Positions 43,937 through 53,220 are shown, numbered from the stretch's first letter. The stretch is 64,000 nucleotides of DNA from Kitasatospora sp. MAP12-44 (GCF_029892095.1 NZ_JARZAE010000004.1:1364001-1428000); one strand, 5' to 3'. Notes: a model not told the origin generated them from the letters alone. Made by a program: numbers and translations.

Positions 43937-44848
43937 TTAGCGTCCTTTGCGGGTGAGGGCGGTGATCTGTTCGCCTTCGGGGATGGTGAGTGGACCGGTC
44001 GTGGTGGGGGCTGCAACACCGATGGCGATGGCGAGGGCGCGGCCGTGGAGATCGATGGCCGACTCGGACAGGATCGTGAGGTCGTTGAGTGCCGAGCGGG
44101 CCCGGGCCCAGCCGGTGACGCCGAGGCCGACGCCAGCCAGTGCGGCGGGCCACCACAGGATGCCTAGGAGCAGGTATGGCCAGGCCCAGGTGGCGACGGC
44201 CGCCGCGGAGGCGAATGCGGCGTTTGCGGCCGTGATATCGGAGCGGGGGGTGTCGGGCAGCACCAGCCACAACCGGGGCCAGGCGAAGGCGAGGTCCAGG
44301 CCGTGACGGTGCAGGGCGATTTGCTCCAGGGAGTGGACGCGGTCCCCCATCCAGGTCGGCCGGCCCGGTTCTGCCCAGGCGATGCGGTTTGTCCTATCGG
44401 CAGCGGCGTCGATGGCGCGCTGCTGATCGGGGGTGCGGGACGGGCGCGGGTAGGCGTGTTCAAGGGCGCGCCGGTGGTCAAGGCGTCGGCGCCAGCGGGC
44501 GCGTCGGCGGGCGGCCTGCCAGCGCTGCGGCGCCGCGAGTGGTGGGAGCCATGGACCTAGCCAGACCCTCCGGGTGACGCACGCAAGGGACTGGACGGCT
44601 AGGCCGATGCCGGTGGACGCCAACAGCACAATGATGGCTAGCAGCGCCTGGCTGCCGATGGACTGCTGGGCGATTACTGCAGCGGTCTTGGAGGCAGCAC
44701 GTTCGAGCCGGGCGTAGTCCAGGGCGTGCCGGTGTCCTAACTGGACTGCGGTGGCCGCAGCGGCGGCGAGCAGAACGCCGGGCAGGAGCAACAGCGTCAG
44801 CCATCGCTCGGCGAGCTGCTTGGCTAATTCCTGGAAGAAGGTGCCCAC
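43937..44848 (-). CDS. membrane protein of the CHAT module
   Basis: A 303-residue protein I do not recognise by family. Transmembrane helices lie at about residues 15-35 (LTLLLLPGVLLAAAAATAV), 65-85 (LLAIIVLLASTGIGLAV) and two near 215-255. The cytoplasmic middle is rich in Arg and His (QAARRRARWRRRLDHRRALE). GTG at 44848 is 5 bases after the stop of the Cys-rich gene, so the pair forms an operon divergent from the CHAT-TPR gene. It may be the membrane target or anchor of the protease. Confidence 0.7.
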   Translation of the reverse strand: MGTFFQELAKQLAERWLTLLLLPGVLLAAAAATAVQLGHRHALDYARLERAASKTAAVIAQQSIGSQALLAIIVLLASTGIGLAVQSLACVTRRVWLGPWLPPLAAPQRWQAARRRARWRRRLDHRRALEHAYPRPSRTPDQQRAIDAAADRTNRIAWAEPGRPTWMGDRVHSLEQIALHRHGLDLAFAWPRLWLVLPDTPRSDITAANAAFASAAAVATWAWPYLLLGILWWPAALAGVGLGVTGWARARSALNDLTILSESAIDLHGRALAIAIGVAAPTTTGPLTIPEGEQITALTRKGR

Positions 44849-44853
44849 AATTG

Positions 44854-45198
44854 CTACCGCCGGGCCATTGGCTGGCCGGTGAGCGGACACCGGGGGACAG
44901 GTCCGGCCGGGGTGGTGGTGCACAACCGGTCACAAGCGCTGTCGGGGCAGCCGAAGACTTCCTCGTCGGCCTGCCCAGGGCCGGTACCGGGAAGGCCACT
45001 GCTGAGCGATCGCAACTCTTGGTTGCTGACACCGAGCACTTGGCGCAGCAGATCCGTGATCGGTTGCCGTTGTCTGGCCCGAGTCTCGATCTCCGCCAGC
45101 AGTCGCTGGCGGGGCTCAGATTGGTGGGCGCTCTCGGCTCGTAGCTCCGTTATCTCGGCGCACACCATCGTAAGCGTGGCCCGTTCCTCCGGATCCAA
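44854..45198 (-). CDS. small protein with C-terminal cysteine motif, CHAT module
   Basis: A 114-residue protein of unknown family. A helical, charged N-terminal two-thirds (EERATLTMVCAEITELRAES) is followed by a C-terminal CPDSACDRLC ... PRCPLTGQPM segment that could bind zinc. The TTG start at 45198 has the excellent ribosome site AGGGAGGGG; ATG at 45168 is the alternative. It is the first gene of a two-gene unit with the membrane protein and is divergent from the CHAT-TPR gene by 132 bases. Confidence 0.6.
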   Translation of the reverse strand: MDPEERATLTMVCAEITELRAESAHQSEPRQRLLAEIETRARQRQPITDLLRQVLGVSNQELRSLSSGLPGTGPGQADEEVFGCPDSACDRLCTTTPAGPVPRCPLTGQPMARR

Positions 45199-45330
45199 CG
45201 CGCCCCTCCCTTCTCGCGCTTCGGTGGCCGTTGGGAAACGCAGGGTCGTCCGCAGGCCACGGATAGCGATACTGTCATCTTTGGGGCTTGGTGGGAACCG
45301 CGATCTGAACACCGCTCGAGGGGGCTCGAC
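45199..45330. promoter_or_regulatory. divergent promoter region of the CHAT module
   Basis: 132 bases separate the leftward Cys-rich/membrane operon from the rightward CHAT-TPR gene, so shared regulation is likely. GAGGGGG stands just before the CHAT GTG as ribosome site. No operator-like palindrome is obvious. Confidence 0.5.
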
Positions 45331-48300
45331 GTGTCGTTCGACGACATTGCGCAGCAGGTGCTCCGGCGGGTCGATGCCTGCAGGAAGACGAGGCAAGCCG
45401 ACACCGTACTGGACGAGGTGGCTCTGGCTGAGGCCGATGAACTGTGGCGCGCCGCGCAGCCGCAGGCCAAATCGCGCCCGGACCCTGAGGACGGCTGGCG
45501 GCTGGCGGTGGCCCACCAAGCCTTGGGATGGCTCTTCTTCCTGCGCTATGTCGTAGCTCCGAATAGTTCCGATCGCCTGTCAGATCTCGCTCGCGCTGTC
45601 GTCTTCTGCTCGCCGCTGGTCGGCAGTCCCGGTGCGATCCCCGGTGCCATGCACACCCTTCTCGGGCCGGAAGCCGATGCTGACCAGCAAGCCGCGCTCG
45701 CCGCCGACCTGGTGGACGAGGCGGCCTCCAACGCCGACATCATGCTGGCTGAGGCCGCCATCATCCTCCTCACCGCCGTCCTGCCAGCCACTGCGGCCGA
45801 TCACCCCGCACGAGGGTGGCGCGTTGGCAACCTCGGCGCCGCCTACCTCAGGCGATTTCAGTGCCTCGGCTTGGACGGGGACTTGGACAGGGCGATCGAG
45901 TTGGGCGGCCTTGCGCTCGACACGGCGCCCCCCGGCCACCCCGAACGGGCGGGACACCTGGCTGAGCTTGGCCGCGCTTGCCTTGTTCGGTTCGAGCGTG
46001 CCGGCGTGATGGAGGACCTGGACCGGGCGATCGAGCTGACAGAGCAGGCACTTGACGCCCCCGCAGACCACCCGCATCAGGCAGTGCGGCTGGCCAATCT
46101 CGGCCTCGCCTACCGAAGGCGGTTCGAGCGCGTTGGCACAGCGGCGGACTTGGACAGGGCAATCGAGCTCACAGAGCAAGCGCTCGACGCCGCGCCCCCA
46201 GACCACCCCGAACGAGCAGGACACCTGGCCAAGCTCGGCGACGCCTACCTGGCGTGGTTCGACCGTGTAGGCGTGATGGGGGACTTGGAGCGGGCGATCG
46301 AAGCGCGTGAGCAGGCGCTCGCCGTCACCCCTGCAGACCACTCGCAGCGCGCGTGGCACCTTGCCAACCTCGGCGCCGCGTATCGGAGGCGGTTCGAACG
46401 CGTGGGTACGGTGGCGGACTTGGATCGGGCGATCAAGCTGGCAGAGCAGGCAATCGACGCCGCGCCCGAAGACCATGCCGATCGACCGGGAGTCCTGTCC
46501 GATCTCGCCGCCACCTATCGGGAGCGGTTCGAGCGCCTCGGCGTGGGTGCGGATCTGGATCGGGCGATCGAGCTGGGCGAGCAGGCGCTTGCCGCCACCC
46601 CCGCAGGCCACCCACGTCAAGCGACGGTCCTGTCCGATCTCGGACTCGCCTGCCTGAGGTGGTACGACCGAGACGGCGCGGCGGCGGACCTGGACCGGGC
46701 GATCGAGCTGACAGAGCAGGCACTCGACGCCACGCCCCCGGACCACCCTCGCCGAGCGTCGCGGCTGGCCAATCTCGAGCTCGTCCACAAGAGGCGATTC
46801 GACCGCTTCGGTGCGGAGTCGGACCTGGAACGGGCGATCGAGGTGGGTGGGCAGTTGGTCGACGCAATCTCCACAGACCACCCGTATCGAGCTATGCACC
46901 TGTCTGATCTGGGCCGAGCGCATCAGAGTCGGTTCGATCGTCTCGGGGTGGCGGCGGATCTGGATCGGTCGATCGAGCTGACAGAGCAGGCACTCGATGC
47001 CACCCCCACAGATCACCCTGATCGGCCGTCGCTGTTGGCCAACCTCGGCGGCACCTACTTGACGCGCTTCAGGCATTTCAGCGCGATAGCGGACCTGGCC
47101 CAGGGGATCGAACTCACAGAACAGGCAGTCGACCTCATCCCCGCAGGCCACCCCGATCGACCAGGGCCAATGGCCAACCTCGCCACCGCCTATCAGGTGC
47201 GCTTCACGCATGTGGGCGCAGCGGCGGATCTGGATCGGGCGATCGAGTTGGGCGAGCAGGCGCTTGCCGCCACCCCCGCAGGCCACCCCGATCGACCATG
47301 GCTCCTGGGCAATCTCGCCAGCCCATACTCGGCCCGGTTCGAGCTTGCCGGCACAGCGGCGGATTTGGATCGGGCGGTCGAACTGGCGGAGAACGCACTC
47401 GACGCCTCCCCCGCAGACCATCCCTATCGAGCCACGTCCCTGGCCAACCTCGGCCGCGTCTACTGGGCGCGGTGCGAGCGCTCTGGGCAAGGGATCAACC
47501 GACAGACTCTGCGTGCACTTGCGGCCCAGGCCATCTCAGCGACGACAGCCTCGCCGCACGCTCGGATCTCAGCGACACACAACATCGGCCGATTGGCGCA
47601 GGCGCTGAACGAGCACGCCATCGCGCTGGACCTGTTCGACGCCGCGGTCGAGATGTTGCCACTGGTCGCAACCCGCGAGGGCACGTGGACAGACCAGGAG
47701 CGTCGCCTCGGCGAGCAATCGGGCCTCGTATGGGACGCGGTGGCCGCTCACTGTGCGCTTGATGACCCCGCCGGCGCGGTCGAAGCCGCCGAACTGGGCC
47801 GGGGCGTCCTGCTCGCCGCCCAGATGGACACGCGAACCGACCTCACCAACCTCAGCCAGGCCCACCCCGAGTTGGCCACGCGGTTCCAGCGCGTCCGAGA
47901 CCAGCTCAACGCGACCACAGGCAGCGCCAGCCGCCACAGCGCCATCGACAAGATCGAGAACCGGCAACGGATCTGGGCCGAATACGACGAGCTGATCACC
48001 CAGATTCGCCAATACCCCGGCTACGAAAAATTCCTGCGGCCACCCCGCCTCGAAGATCTGCGGCCGACCGCCTCCGGCGGCGCCGTGGTGTTAGTCAACG
48101 TCAGCAGGCTCCGAGGTGACGCGGTCGTCATCACCAGCGACACCGACCCCGAGGGCATCGCATTGCCGGACCTCGTCTTTGATGACGTGTATGCCCACGC
48201 GAGGGAGCTGCTGGCAGCCACTCATGACAGCGGGTCGCTGTCAGGGATCCTGCGCCGACAACGTGTGCTGACCGATGTCCTTAGCTGGTTATGGGACGCC

Positions 48301-49095
48301 ATCGTCAAACCCGTGCTCGACGCTCTTCCCGCAGTCGGCGAGACCGGCAAGCCGCCGCGAGTGTGGTGGCTGCCAACCGGCCTGCTCGGCCTGTTCCCTC
48401 TGCACGCGGCCGGCCATCCCGGCCAACCCGGCGCCCTCGACAAGGTCGTGTCCTCCTACACCCCCACCCTGCGCGCCCTCGCCCACACCCGCGCGAGGCC
48501 ACCGGCCACGGCCCGACGCCAGCTCACCGTCGCGCTCACCCACACCCCCGACCTGCCCGACCTACCCGGCACCGCCGCCGAAGCCGCCACTCTGCACTCC
48601 CTCCACCCCGGTATCCCACCCCTGGCCGACCAAGGCGCCACTATCGCGCGCGTTCGGGCCGAACTACCCAAGGCCACTTGGGCGCACTTCGCGTGCCACG
48701 CCCACGCCGACCTTGCCATCCCTTCCAACAGTGGGCTGCGCCTGCACGACGACACCCTGCGCCTGCCTGACATCATCCGACTCCATCTCGCCGACGCCGA
48801 GTTGGCCTACCTGTCCGCCTGCTCCACAGCGCACGGCGGAACCGGGCTGGCCGACGAAGCCCTTCATCTCGCCTCTGCCTTCCAGATGGCCGGATACCGG
48901 CACGTCATCGCCAGCCTCTGGCCGCTGAGCGACCATCTCGCCGTCACCGCCGCAGCCGCCTTCTATCGCTGTCTGCCCGCCACACCCACTGCCGACCACG
49001 CCGCCACTGCCTTGCACTACGTCACCCGGGACCTGCGCGCCGAATACCCCGACCACCCCGATCTGTGGGCGGCACTCGTCCACAGCGGCGCATAG
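45331..49095 (+). CDS. CHAT-domain protease with twelve TPR-like repeats
   Basis: A 1254-residue protein. An N-terminal helical region (1-180) is followed by twelve consecutive repeats of about 45 residues (180-720; core DLDRAIELTEQALDA then HPxRAxxLANLGxAY) and a helical linker. The C-terminal CHAT domain (about 1010-1254) belongs to the caspase/separase-like cysteine peptidase fold; the catalytic pair is His in AHFACHAHAD and Cys in AYLSACSTAHGG. CHAT proteins act in bacterial immunity and programmed cell death, where a sensor domain unleashes the peptidase. The GTG start follows GAGGGGG. The two divergent genes are its probable partners. Confidence 0.92.
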   Translation: MSFDDIAQQVLRRVDACRKTRQADTVLDEVALAEADELWRAAQPQAKSRPDPEDGWRLAVAHQALGWLFFLRYVVAPNSSDRLSDLARAVVFCSPLVGSPGAIPGAMHTLLGPEADADQQAALAADLVDEAASNADIMLAEAAIILLTAVLPATAADHPARGWRVGNLGAAYLRRFQCLGLDGDLDRAIELGGLALDTAPPGHPERAGHLAELGRACLVRFERAGVMEDLDRAIELTEQALDAPADHPHQAVRLANLGLAYRRRFERVGTAADLDRAIELTEQALDAAPPDHPERAGHLAKLGDAYLAWFDRVGVMGDLERAIEAREQALAVTPADHSQRAWHLANLGAAYRRRFERVGTVADLDRAIKLAEQAIDAAPEDHADRPGVLSDLAATYRERFERLGVGADLDRAIELGEQALAATPAGHPRQATVLSDLGLACLRWYDRDGAAADLDRAIELTEQALDATPPDHPRRASRLANLELVHKRRFDRFGAESDLERAIEVGGQLVDAISTDHPYRAMHLSDLGRAHQSRFDRLGVAADLDRSIELTEQALDATPTDHPDRPSLLANLGGTYLTRFRHFSAIADLAQGIELTEQAVDLIPAGHPDRPGPMANLATAYQVRFTHVGAAADLDRAIELGEQALAATPAGHPDRPWLLGNLASPYSARFELAGTAADLDRAVELAENALDASPADHPYRATSLANLGRVYWARCERSGQGINRQTLRALAAQAISATTASPHARISATHNIGRLAQALNEHAIALDLFDAAVEMLPLVATREGTWTDQERRLGEQSGLVWDAVAAHCALDDPAGAVEAAELGRGVLLAAQMDTRTDLTNLSQAHPELATRFQRVRDQLNATTGSASRHSAIDKIENRQRIWAEYDELITQIRQYPGYEKFLRPPRLEDLRPTASGGAVVLVNVSRLRGDAVVITSDTDPEGIALPDLVFDDVYAHARELLAATHDSGSLSGILRRQRVLTDVLSWLWDAIVKPVLDALPAVGETGKPPRVWWLPTGLLGLFPLHAAGHPGQPGALDKVVSSYTPTLRALAHTRARPPATARRQLTVALTHTPDLPDLPGTAAEAATLHSLHPGIPPLADQGATIARVRAELPKATWAHFACHAHADLAIPSNSGLRLHDDTLRLPDIIRLHLADAELAYLSACSTAHGGTGLADEALHLASAFQMAGYRHVIASLWPLSDHLAVTAAAAFYRCLPATPTADHAATALHYVTRDLRAEYPDHPDLWAALVHSGA
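45870..47490 (+). repeat. twelve tandem ~135-bp coding repeats
   Basis: Twelve units of 44-45 codons encoding TPR-like helix pairs, each with GACCTGGACCGGGCGATCGA-type starts, run head to tail in the CHAT gene. The units are similar in DNA as well as protein, which points to recent expansion or gene conversion. Confidence 0.9.
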
Positions 49096-49185
49096 CCGAA
49101 CGCACAGTTGTCGGTGTAGGCCCCCCGGTCACGGTGTGACGGTACCGGCGCTGCTCAGTCGATCGGGCCCCGGCCGGACGGCACC

Positions 49186-50679
49186 TCAGGAGGCTGCCTG
49201 GGCATGCTCGGTGATGTTGCGGGCCATCCCGCCAAAGACGACCGAGTGGAAGGGTGCGACCGACCACCAGTAGGCGTGGCCGGCCAGTCCGTGCGGGTGG
49301 AACAGCGCCCGCTGGCGGTAGTGCGTGCCGCCCTCGCCGTCCGGGGTGACCGACAGCTCCAGCCACGCCAGGCCAGGCAGTCGCATCTCGGCGCGCAGTC
49401 GCAGCAGCCGCCCCGGTTCGATCTCCTCGACCCGCCAGAAGTCCAGCGCGTCGCCGACCCGCAGCCGCGCTGGGTCACGCCGCCCACGGCGCAGGCCGAC
49501 ACCACCCACCAACCGGTCCAGCCAGCCGCGCAGCGCCCAGGCGAGCGGGAAGGAGTACCAGCCGTTGTCGCCCCCGATGCCCTCGACGATCTGCCAGACG
49601 GCGGACGGGGATGCCTTGACGGCGCGTTCCTGGATGTCCTGGTAGAGGCTGCCGCCCGCCCAGTCGGGGTCGGTGGGCAGAGGGTCGCTGGGCGCGCCGG
49701 GAAGTGAGGCCGAGGACCAGCGGGTGACCACCTCGGCTTCGCGGATCCGGCGCAGGGCGAGCGCCACCGCCCGGTCGAAGCCGGTCAGGCCGTCCGCCGG
49801 ATCGGGCACCCAGCGGGCGATGTCGTGCTCGCCGCACACGACCTCGTGCCGCAGCGACTCGACCAGCGGCCGGGCGATGGCGTTCGGCACCGGGGTGACC
49901 AGGCCCACCCAGTGGCTGGACAGCCGTGGCGTGAGCACTGGCACCGGGACGATGACGCGTCGGTGCAGCCCCGCGACCCGGGCGTAGCGCCGCATCATGC
50001 CCTGGTAGGTGAGGACCTCGGGCCCGCCGAGGTCGAAGGTCCGGTTGACCTCGGGTGGCAGCTGGGCCGCGCCGACCAGGTATCGCAGCACGTCGCGTAC
50101 AGCGATCGGCTGAATCCGGGTCCCCACCCAGCTCGGGGTGACCATCACCGGCAGCCGCTCGGTGAGGTAGCGCAGCATCTCGAACGACGCGCTGCCGGAT
50201 CCGATGATCACCGCGGCGCGCAGCTCGGCGGTGGGCACGCCACTGCGCCGCAGCGCGCGGCCGACCTCGGCGCGCGAGCGCAGGTGCGGGGAGAGCTCCT
50301 GTTCGGGCACGCCGCGAGGGATCAGCCCGCCCAGGTAGACGATGCGGCCCACGCCGGCCGCGGCTGCGGCCTCGCCGAACGCGCGGGCAGCCGCGCGGTC
50401 GGTCTCCTCGAAGCCGGGCCCGGTGCCCAGCGAGTGGATGAGGTAGTAGGCCACATCCACCCCGTCGAAGGCGCCGGAGAGCGTGTCAGGCCGGGTGACG
50501 TCACCGGTGGTGGTCTCGACCTTCGCCCGCCACGGCTGGTCGCGCAGCCGGCCGGCGTCGCGGACCAGGCAGCGCACCGCGTGGCCGGCCGCGAGCAGTT
50601 CGGGCACCAGGCGGCCGCCGATGTAGCCGGTGGCACCGGTCACCAGGCACCGCGGCGGGGTGTGAGGCTGATGGTTCAT
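49186..50679 (-). CDS. SDR-family NAD(P)-binding protein fused to DUF2867
   Basis: A 497-residue protein. The N-terminal atypical short-chain dehydrogenase domain has CLVTGATGYIGGRLVPEL and YYLIHSLGTG (residues 8-300). The C-terminal half is a DUF2867 domain with DPDWAGGSLYQDIQERAVKA, FWRVEEIEPGRLLRLRAEMR and a C-terminal WWSVAPFHSVVFGGM. The ATG has GGGAGGAGGAG upstream. The reaction is unknown; cofactor-dependent reduction of a lipid or quinone-like substrate is often guessed. It is oriented with the photolyase gene upstream. Confidence 0.88.
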   Translation of the reverse strand: MNHQPHTPPRCLVTGATGYIGGRLVPELLAAGHAVRCLVRDAGRLRDQPWRAKVETTTGDVTRPDTLSGAFDGVDVAYYLIHSLGTGPGFEETDRAAARAFGEAAAAAGVGRIVYLGGLIPRGVPEQELSPHLRSRAEVGRALRRSGVPTAELRAAVIIGSGSASFEMLRYLTERLPVMVTPSWVGTRIQPIAVRDVLRYLVGAAQLPPEVNRTFDLGGPEVLTYQGMMRRYARVAGLHRRVIVPVPVLTPRLSSHWVGLVTPVPNAIARPLVESLRHEVVCGEHDIARWVPDPADGLTGFDRAVALALRRIREAEVVTRWSSASLPGAPSDPLPTDPDWAGGSLYQDIQERAVKASPSAVWQIVEGIGGDNGWYSFPLAWALRGWLDRLVGGVGLRRGRRDPARLRVGDALDFWRVEEIEPGRLLRLRAEMRLPGLAWLELSVTPDGEGGTHYRQRALFHPHGLAGHAYWWSVAPFHSVVFGGMARNITEHAQAAS

Positions 50680-51031
50680 GCCCGCTCCTCCTCCCGGTGG
50701 CCGCAGGCCGCCGGGCACTGCCAGGTTCCCGGGTACTCGGTGGACCCAGACTCTCGCACGGCATTCGGAGCCCGCAACCGGGCGGATTGGCGATTCCGCC
50801 GACCAATCCGGCCGGTTTCCGGTCAGGAACAGCCGCTCCGGCGCGCCGGCGGCGGCCGGGCCGTTCGCGGCGGTCCTCCCCGCGAACGTCAGGGTGCCGT
50901 ACGACTGGCAGCGCCGGCCGGCCCCGCTGCGCGCCGCCGCGGTGGACCGCACCGACCAGGCCCCGCCGAGCACCTGGGCCCTGCGGGTCGCCCGGTCCTG
51001 AGCACGGGGCGGGGCGGTCTCGGCCCGGGGC
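50680..51031. other. gap between photolyase and SDR-DUF2867 genes
   Basis: 352 bases with no clearly supported gene. A plus-strand frame ending at 51001 (PLRAAAVDRTDQAPP ... WALRVARS) has some coding character in its last 50 codons and may be a gene relic, but it matches no family I know. The SDR promoter should lie near 50700-50850. Confidence 0.35.
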
Positions 51032-52357
51032 TCAGTCCAGGCCGCGGGCGTGCCGCAGCCGGTCGGTGAGCGCATCCGGGGCGATGATCGGGTCCGGGTA
51101 GCCGTGGCGGTCGGCAAGCAGCCAGGGCCGGTGCGCGGCCCGGCCCGGCACATGGGCGAGCTCCGGCACCCAGCGGCGCACGTAGTCGCCGTCCGGGTCG
51201 TAGCGGTCGGCCTGGACCAGCGGGTTGAGGATCCGGTTCGGGCGGGTGTCCGTCCCGGTACCGGCCACCCACTGCCAGTTCAGCTGGTTGTTCGCCACGT
51301 CTCCGTCCACCAGCAGGGACAGGAAGTGGCGGGCGCCGATCCGCCAGTCCAGGTGGAGCGACTTGGCGAGGAAGCAGGCCGTGAGCAGCCTGGCCCGGTT
51401 GTGCATCCAGCCCTCGTGGGCGAGTTGACGCATCCCGGCGTCGATGATCGGGTAGCCGGTGCGGCCCTGCCGCCAGGCCGCGGCCTCGCGCTCGTCGTGG
51501 TGCCACGAGTCGTGCCGGGTGCGGTAGTCCCGGTACGCGCTGTCGGGCCGGGCGGCGAGCACCTGGTGGTGGAAGTCCCGCCAGGCGAGCTGCCGGACGA
51601 AGGCCTCCGCGCCGTCCCCGCCGCGTCGCGTCGCGCGCGCTGCCAGCTCGCCGGCGGACAGGCAGCCGAAGTGCAGGTACGGGGAGAGCCGGGAGGTGCC
51701 GTCGGCGGCGAGCGCGTCGTGCACGTAGGCGTAGTCGTCGAGGTCCCACCTCGACCACCGCGCCCGGCCGGCCGTCTCCCCGCCTGGCGGCAGCGCGGGC
51801 GAGGCCGCCGGGGCCGTGGGCAGATCATCGCCGTGCACGGTCTGCGGGGTGTGGAGCGTCCGGGGGGCGGACAGCACGGCGCGGCGAGGGACGCGCTGCC
51901 AGGCGCGGTGGTACGGGGTGAAGACCGCGTAGTGGTCCTTCCCGGCCGGGGTGACCTGGCCGGCCGGTACCACGGTCAGCACGGCGTCGTGGACGTGCAG
52001 TCGACCGCCGAGCAGCTCGCGCAAACGGGCCTCACGGCGCTGGGCGAACGCGCTGACGCCGACCGCGAGGTGCACGCTGGCCGCGCCGGTCTCCTGCGCG
52101 ATCCGGGCGGTCTGCTCGGCGGCGTTGCCGTGGCGCACCACCAGCCGGGAGCCGATCCGGCGCAGCGACGCGTCCAGGTCGGCGAGGCAGCCGGCGAGGA
52201 AGGCCCGCCGGTTGGCGGTGGCGAAGCCCGCGGCCTCGACCGCGGTATCCACCACGAACACCGGGACGACCTGGTCGGCGGCGGCGCGGGCGGCGTGCAG
52301 GACGGGGTTGTCGTGCAGGCGGAGGTCCTGGGTGAACAGGGCGACGGAGACGGTCAT
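51032..52357 (-). CDS. phr: deoxyribodipyrimidine photolyase
   Basis: Flavin-dependent, light-driven DNA repair enzyme of 441 residues. The N-terminal antenna domain starts VALFTQDLRLHDNPVL. The C-terminal FAD domain contains SRLSPYLHFGCLSAGELA, QLAWRDFHHQVL, TGYPIIDAGMRQLAHEGWMH and NNQLNWQWVAGTGTD, the tryptophan and asparagine residues of class I CPD photolyases. ATG at 52357. It lies at the right end of element 2, next to an IS fragment. Confidence 0.95.
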   Translation of the reverse strand: MTVSVALFTQDLRLHDNPVLHAARAAADQVVPVFVVDTAVEAAGFATANRRAFLAGCLADLDASLRRIGSRLVVRHGNAAEQTARIAQETGAASVHLAVGVSAFAQRREARLRELLGGRLHVHDAVLTVVPAGQVTPAGKDHYAVFTPYHRAWQRVPRRAVLSAPRTLHTPQTVHGDDLPTAPAASPALPPGGETAGRARWSRWDLDDYAYVHDALAADGTSRLSPYLHFGCLSAGELAARATRRGGDGAEAFVRQLAWRDFHHQVLAARPDSAYRDYRTRHDSWHHDEREAAAWRQGRTGYPIIDAGMRQLAHEGWMHNRARLLTACFLAKSLHLDWRIGARHFLSLLVDGDVANNQLNWQWVAGTGTDTRPNRILNPLVQADRYDPDGDYVRRWVPELAHVPGRAAHRPWLLADRHGYPDPIIAPDALTDRLRHARGLD

Positions 52358-52455
52358 CGGGGGCCTCGGAGCTGGTAGGTACGGCTGGGCGAGCGGTCGA
52401 GCGGCCGGTGTGCGGTCGGCTGGACAAAGGTGTCGGGTACCCGGGTCGGCGCGAG

Positions 52456-52893
52456 CCTGGGGAATGGGCCCTGCAACAGGCACGGAATCTCACCGCTGAC
52501 CTGGGCCTGCGCATGGATTCCCTACGCTTCCTGCTGCGCGACCGCGACAGCAAGTACAGCGACGCCTTCGACGCCGTCTTCGAGGCTGAAGAACTGGACG
52601 TGATCACGAGCACGCCACGGGCTCCTCGGATGAACGCCCACTGCGAGAGGATCATCGGCACCATCCGGCGCGAAACGCTCGACCACGTCCTCATCCTCAA
52701 CGAGGCCCACGCCGGGCGCGTCCTGGCCGCCTATCAGCGGCACTACAACGAGCACCGCCCGCACCAGGCCCACAACCAACTACCGCCCGGCGCCCGTGAA
52801 CAACCCGCCACCGAACAGGGCCTCGACAGTCGCAGAATACTGCGCAGCCGAATCCTCGGCGGCCTGATCAACGAGTACTGCTACGCCGCTTGA
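52456..52893 (+). pseudogene. C-terminal fragment of an IS transposase
   Basis: About 145 codons of an integrase-core transposase from GEWALQQARNLTADLGLR to the end GGLINEYCYAA. The second Asp (LLRDRDSKY) and the Glu (NAHCERIIGTI) of the DDE triad are present, but the first Asp and the N-terminal half are missing. It ends in the same way as the transposase at 28325-29437 (GGLINEY), so it belongs to a related IS. The photolyase gene starts 100 bases to the left. Confidence 0.85.
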
Positions 52894-53163
52894 CCAGCGG
52901 CGATGACTTTTCAAGCGGCACAGGTCTGGCTATCGCTGACCCGCTACGCGGGAGTTTCGTTCCTCCCCCGGCTGAAGCCGGGGGTCAGCATCATGCGATT
53001 TACCATCACTCGAAGGAGTGAATCGGAGTCGCCCCTAACGCCACCACACGGCGCTGGCAGAATGATCACTCAAGTCAGCTGGACTTCGATCACTGTTGGT
53101 AGTCCTGCGATCATCGGGGAGCACCCAGATCCAGCTCCCTCAGCACCCCCGACCGTCGTCGGC
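52894..53163. other. spacer between IS fragment and attachment core 3
   Basis: 270 bases without a supported gene. The last 45 bases match the left flank of core 2 and represent the right arm of element 2. Confidence 0.5.
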
Positions 53164-53174
53164 TCACGGTCTGT

Positions 53175-53190
53175 GTCCGGCCTCGGACAC
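53175..53190. other. attachment core 3
   Basis: GTCCGGCCTCGGACAC differs from cores 1 and 2 at two positions. The 45 bases to its left are about 85 percent identical by eye to those left of core 2; to its right lies the end of a third integrase. It marks the right end of element 2. Confidence 0.75.
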
Positions 53191-53220
53191 AACCCACTGG
53201 CCAACATCGTTGGCCAGGGA

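Larger units (their letters stand above)
35594..53190. mobile_element. integrative element 2, tandem to element 1, decayed
   Basis: A 17.6-kb segment between core 2 and core 3. The integrase is reduced to its last 145 codons and replaced by an IS256-family fragment. Cargo includes lipoprotein and secreted genes, a HAD phosphatase, regulators, a NUDIX hydrolase, the CHAT module, an SDR-DUF2867 protein and a photolyase. No conjugation or replication gene is left, so it is fixed in place. Confidence 0.7.

Noticed and set aside
45870..47490. Regular repeats that could be taken for a CRISPR array
   Set aside because: Period is about 135 bp, there are no unique spacers, and the units encode TPR-like helices in one continuous frame.
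45580..47490. 636-codon minus-strand frame opposite the CHAT gene
   Set aside because: Shadow of the TPR repeats on the other strand; its apparent repeats only mirror the sense repeats, and the composition is not that of a real protein.
49096..49185. Short GTCAC/GTGAC repeat between the CHAT and SDR genes as terminator
   Set aside because: Five-base arms only; too weak to support.
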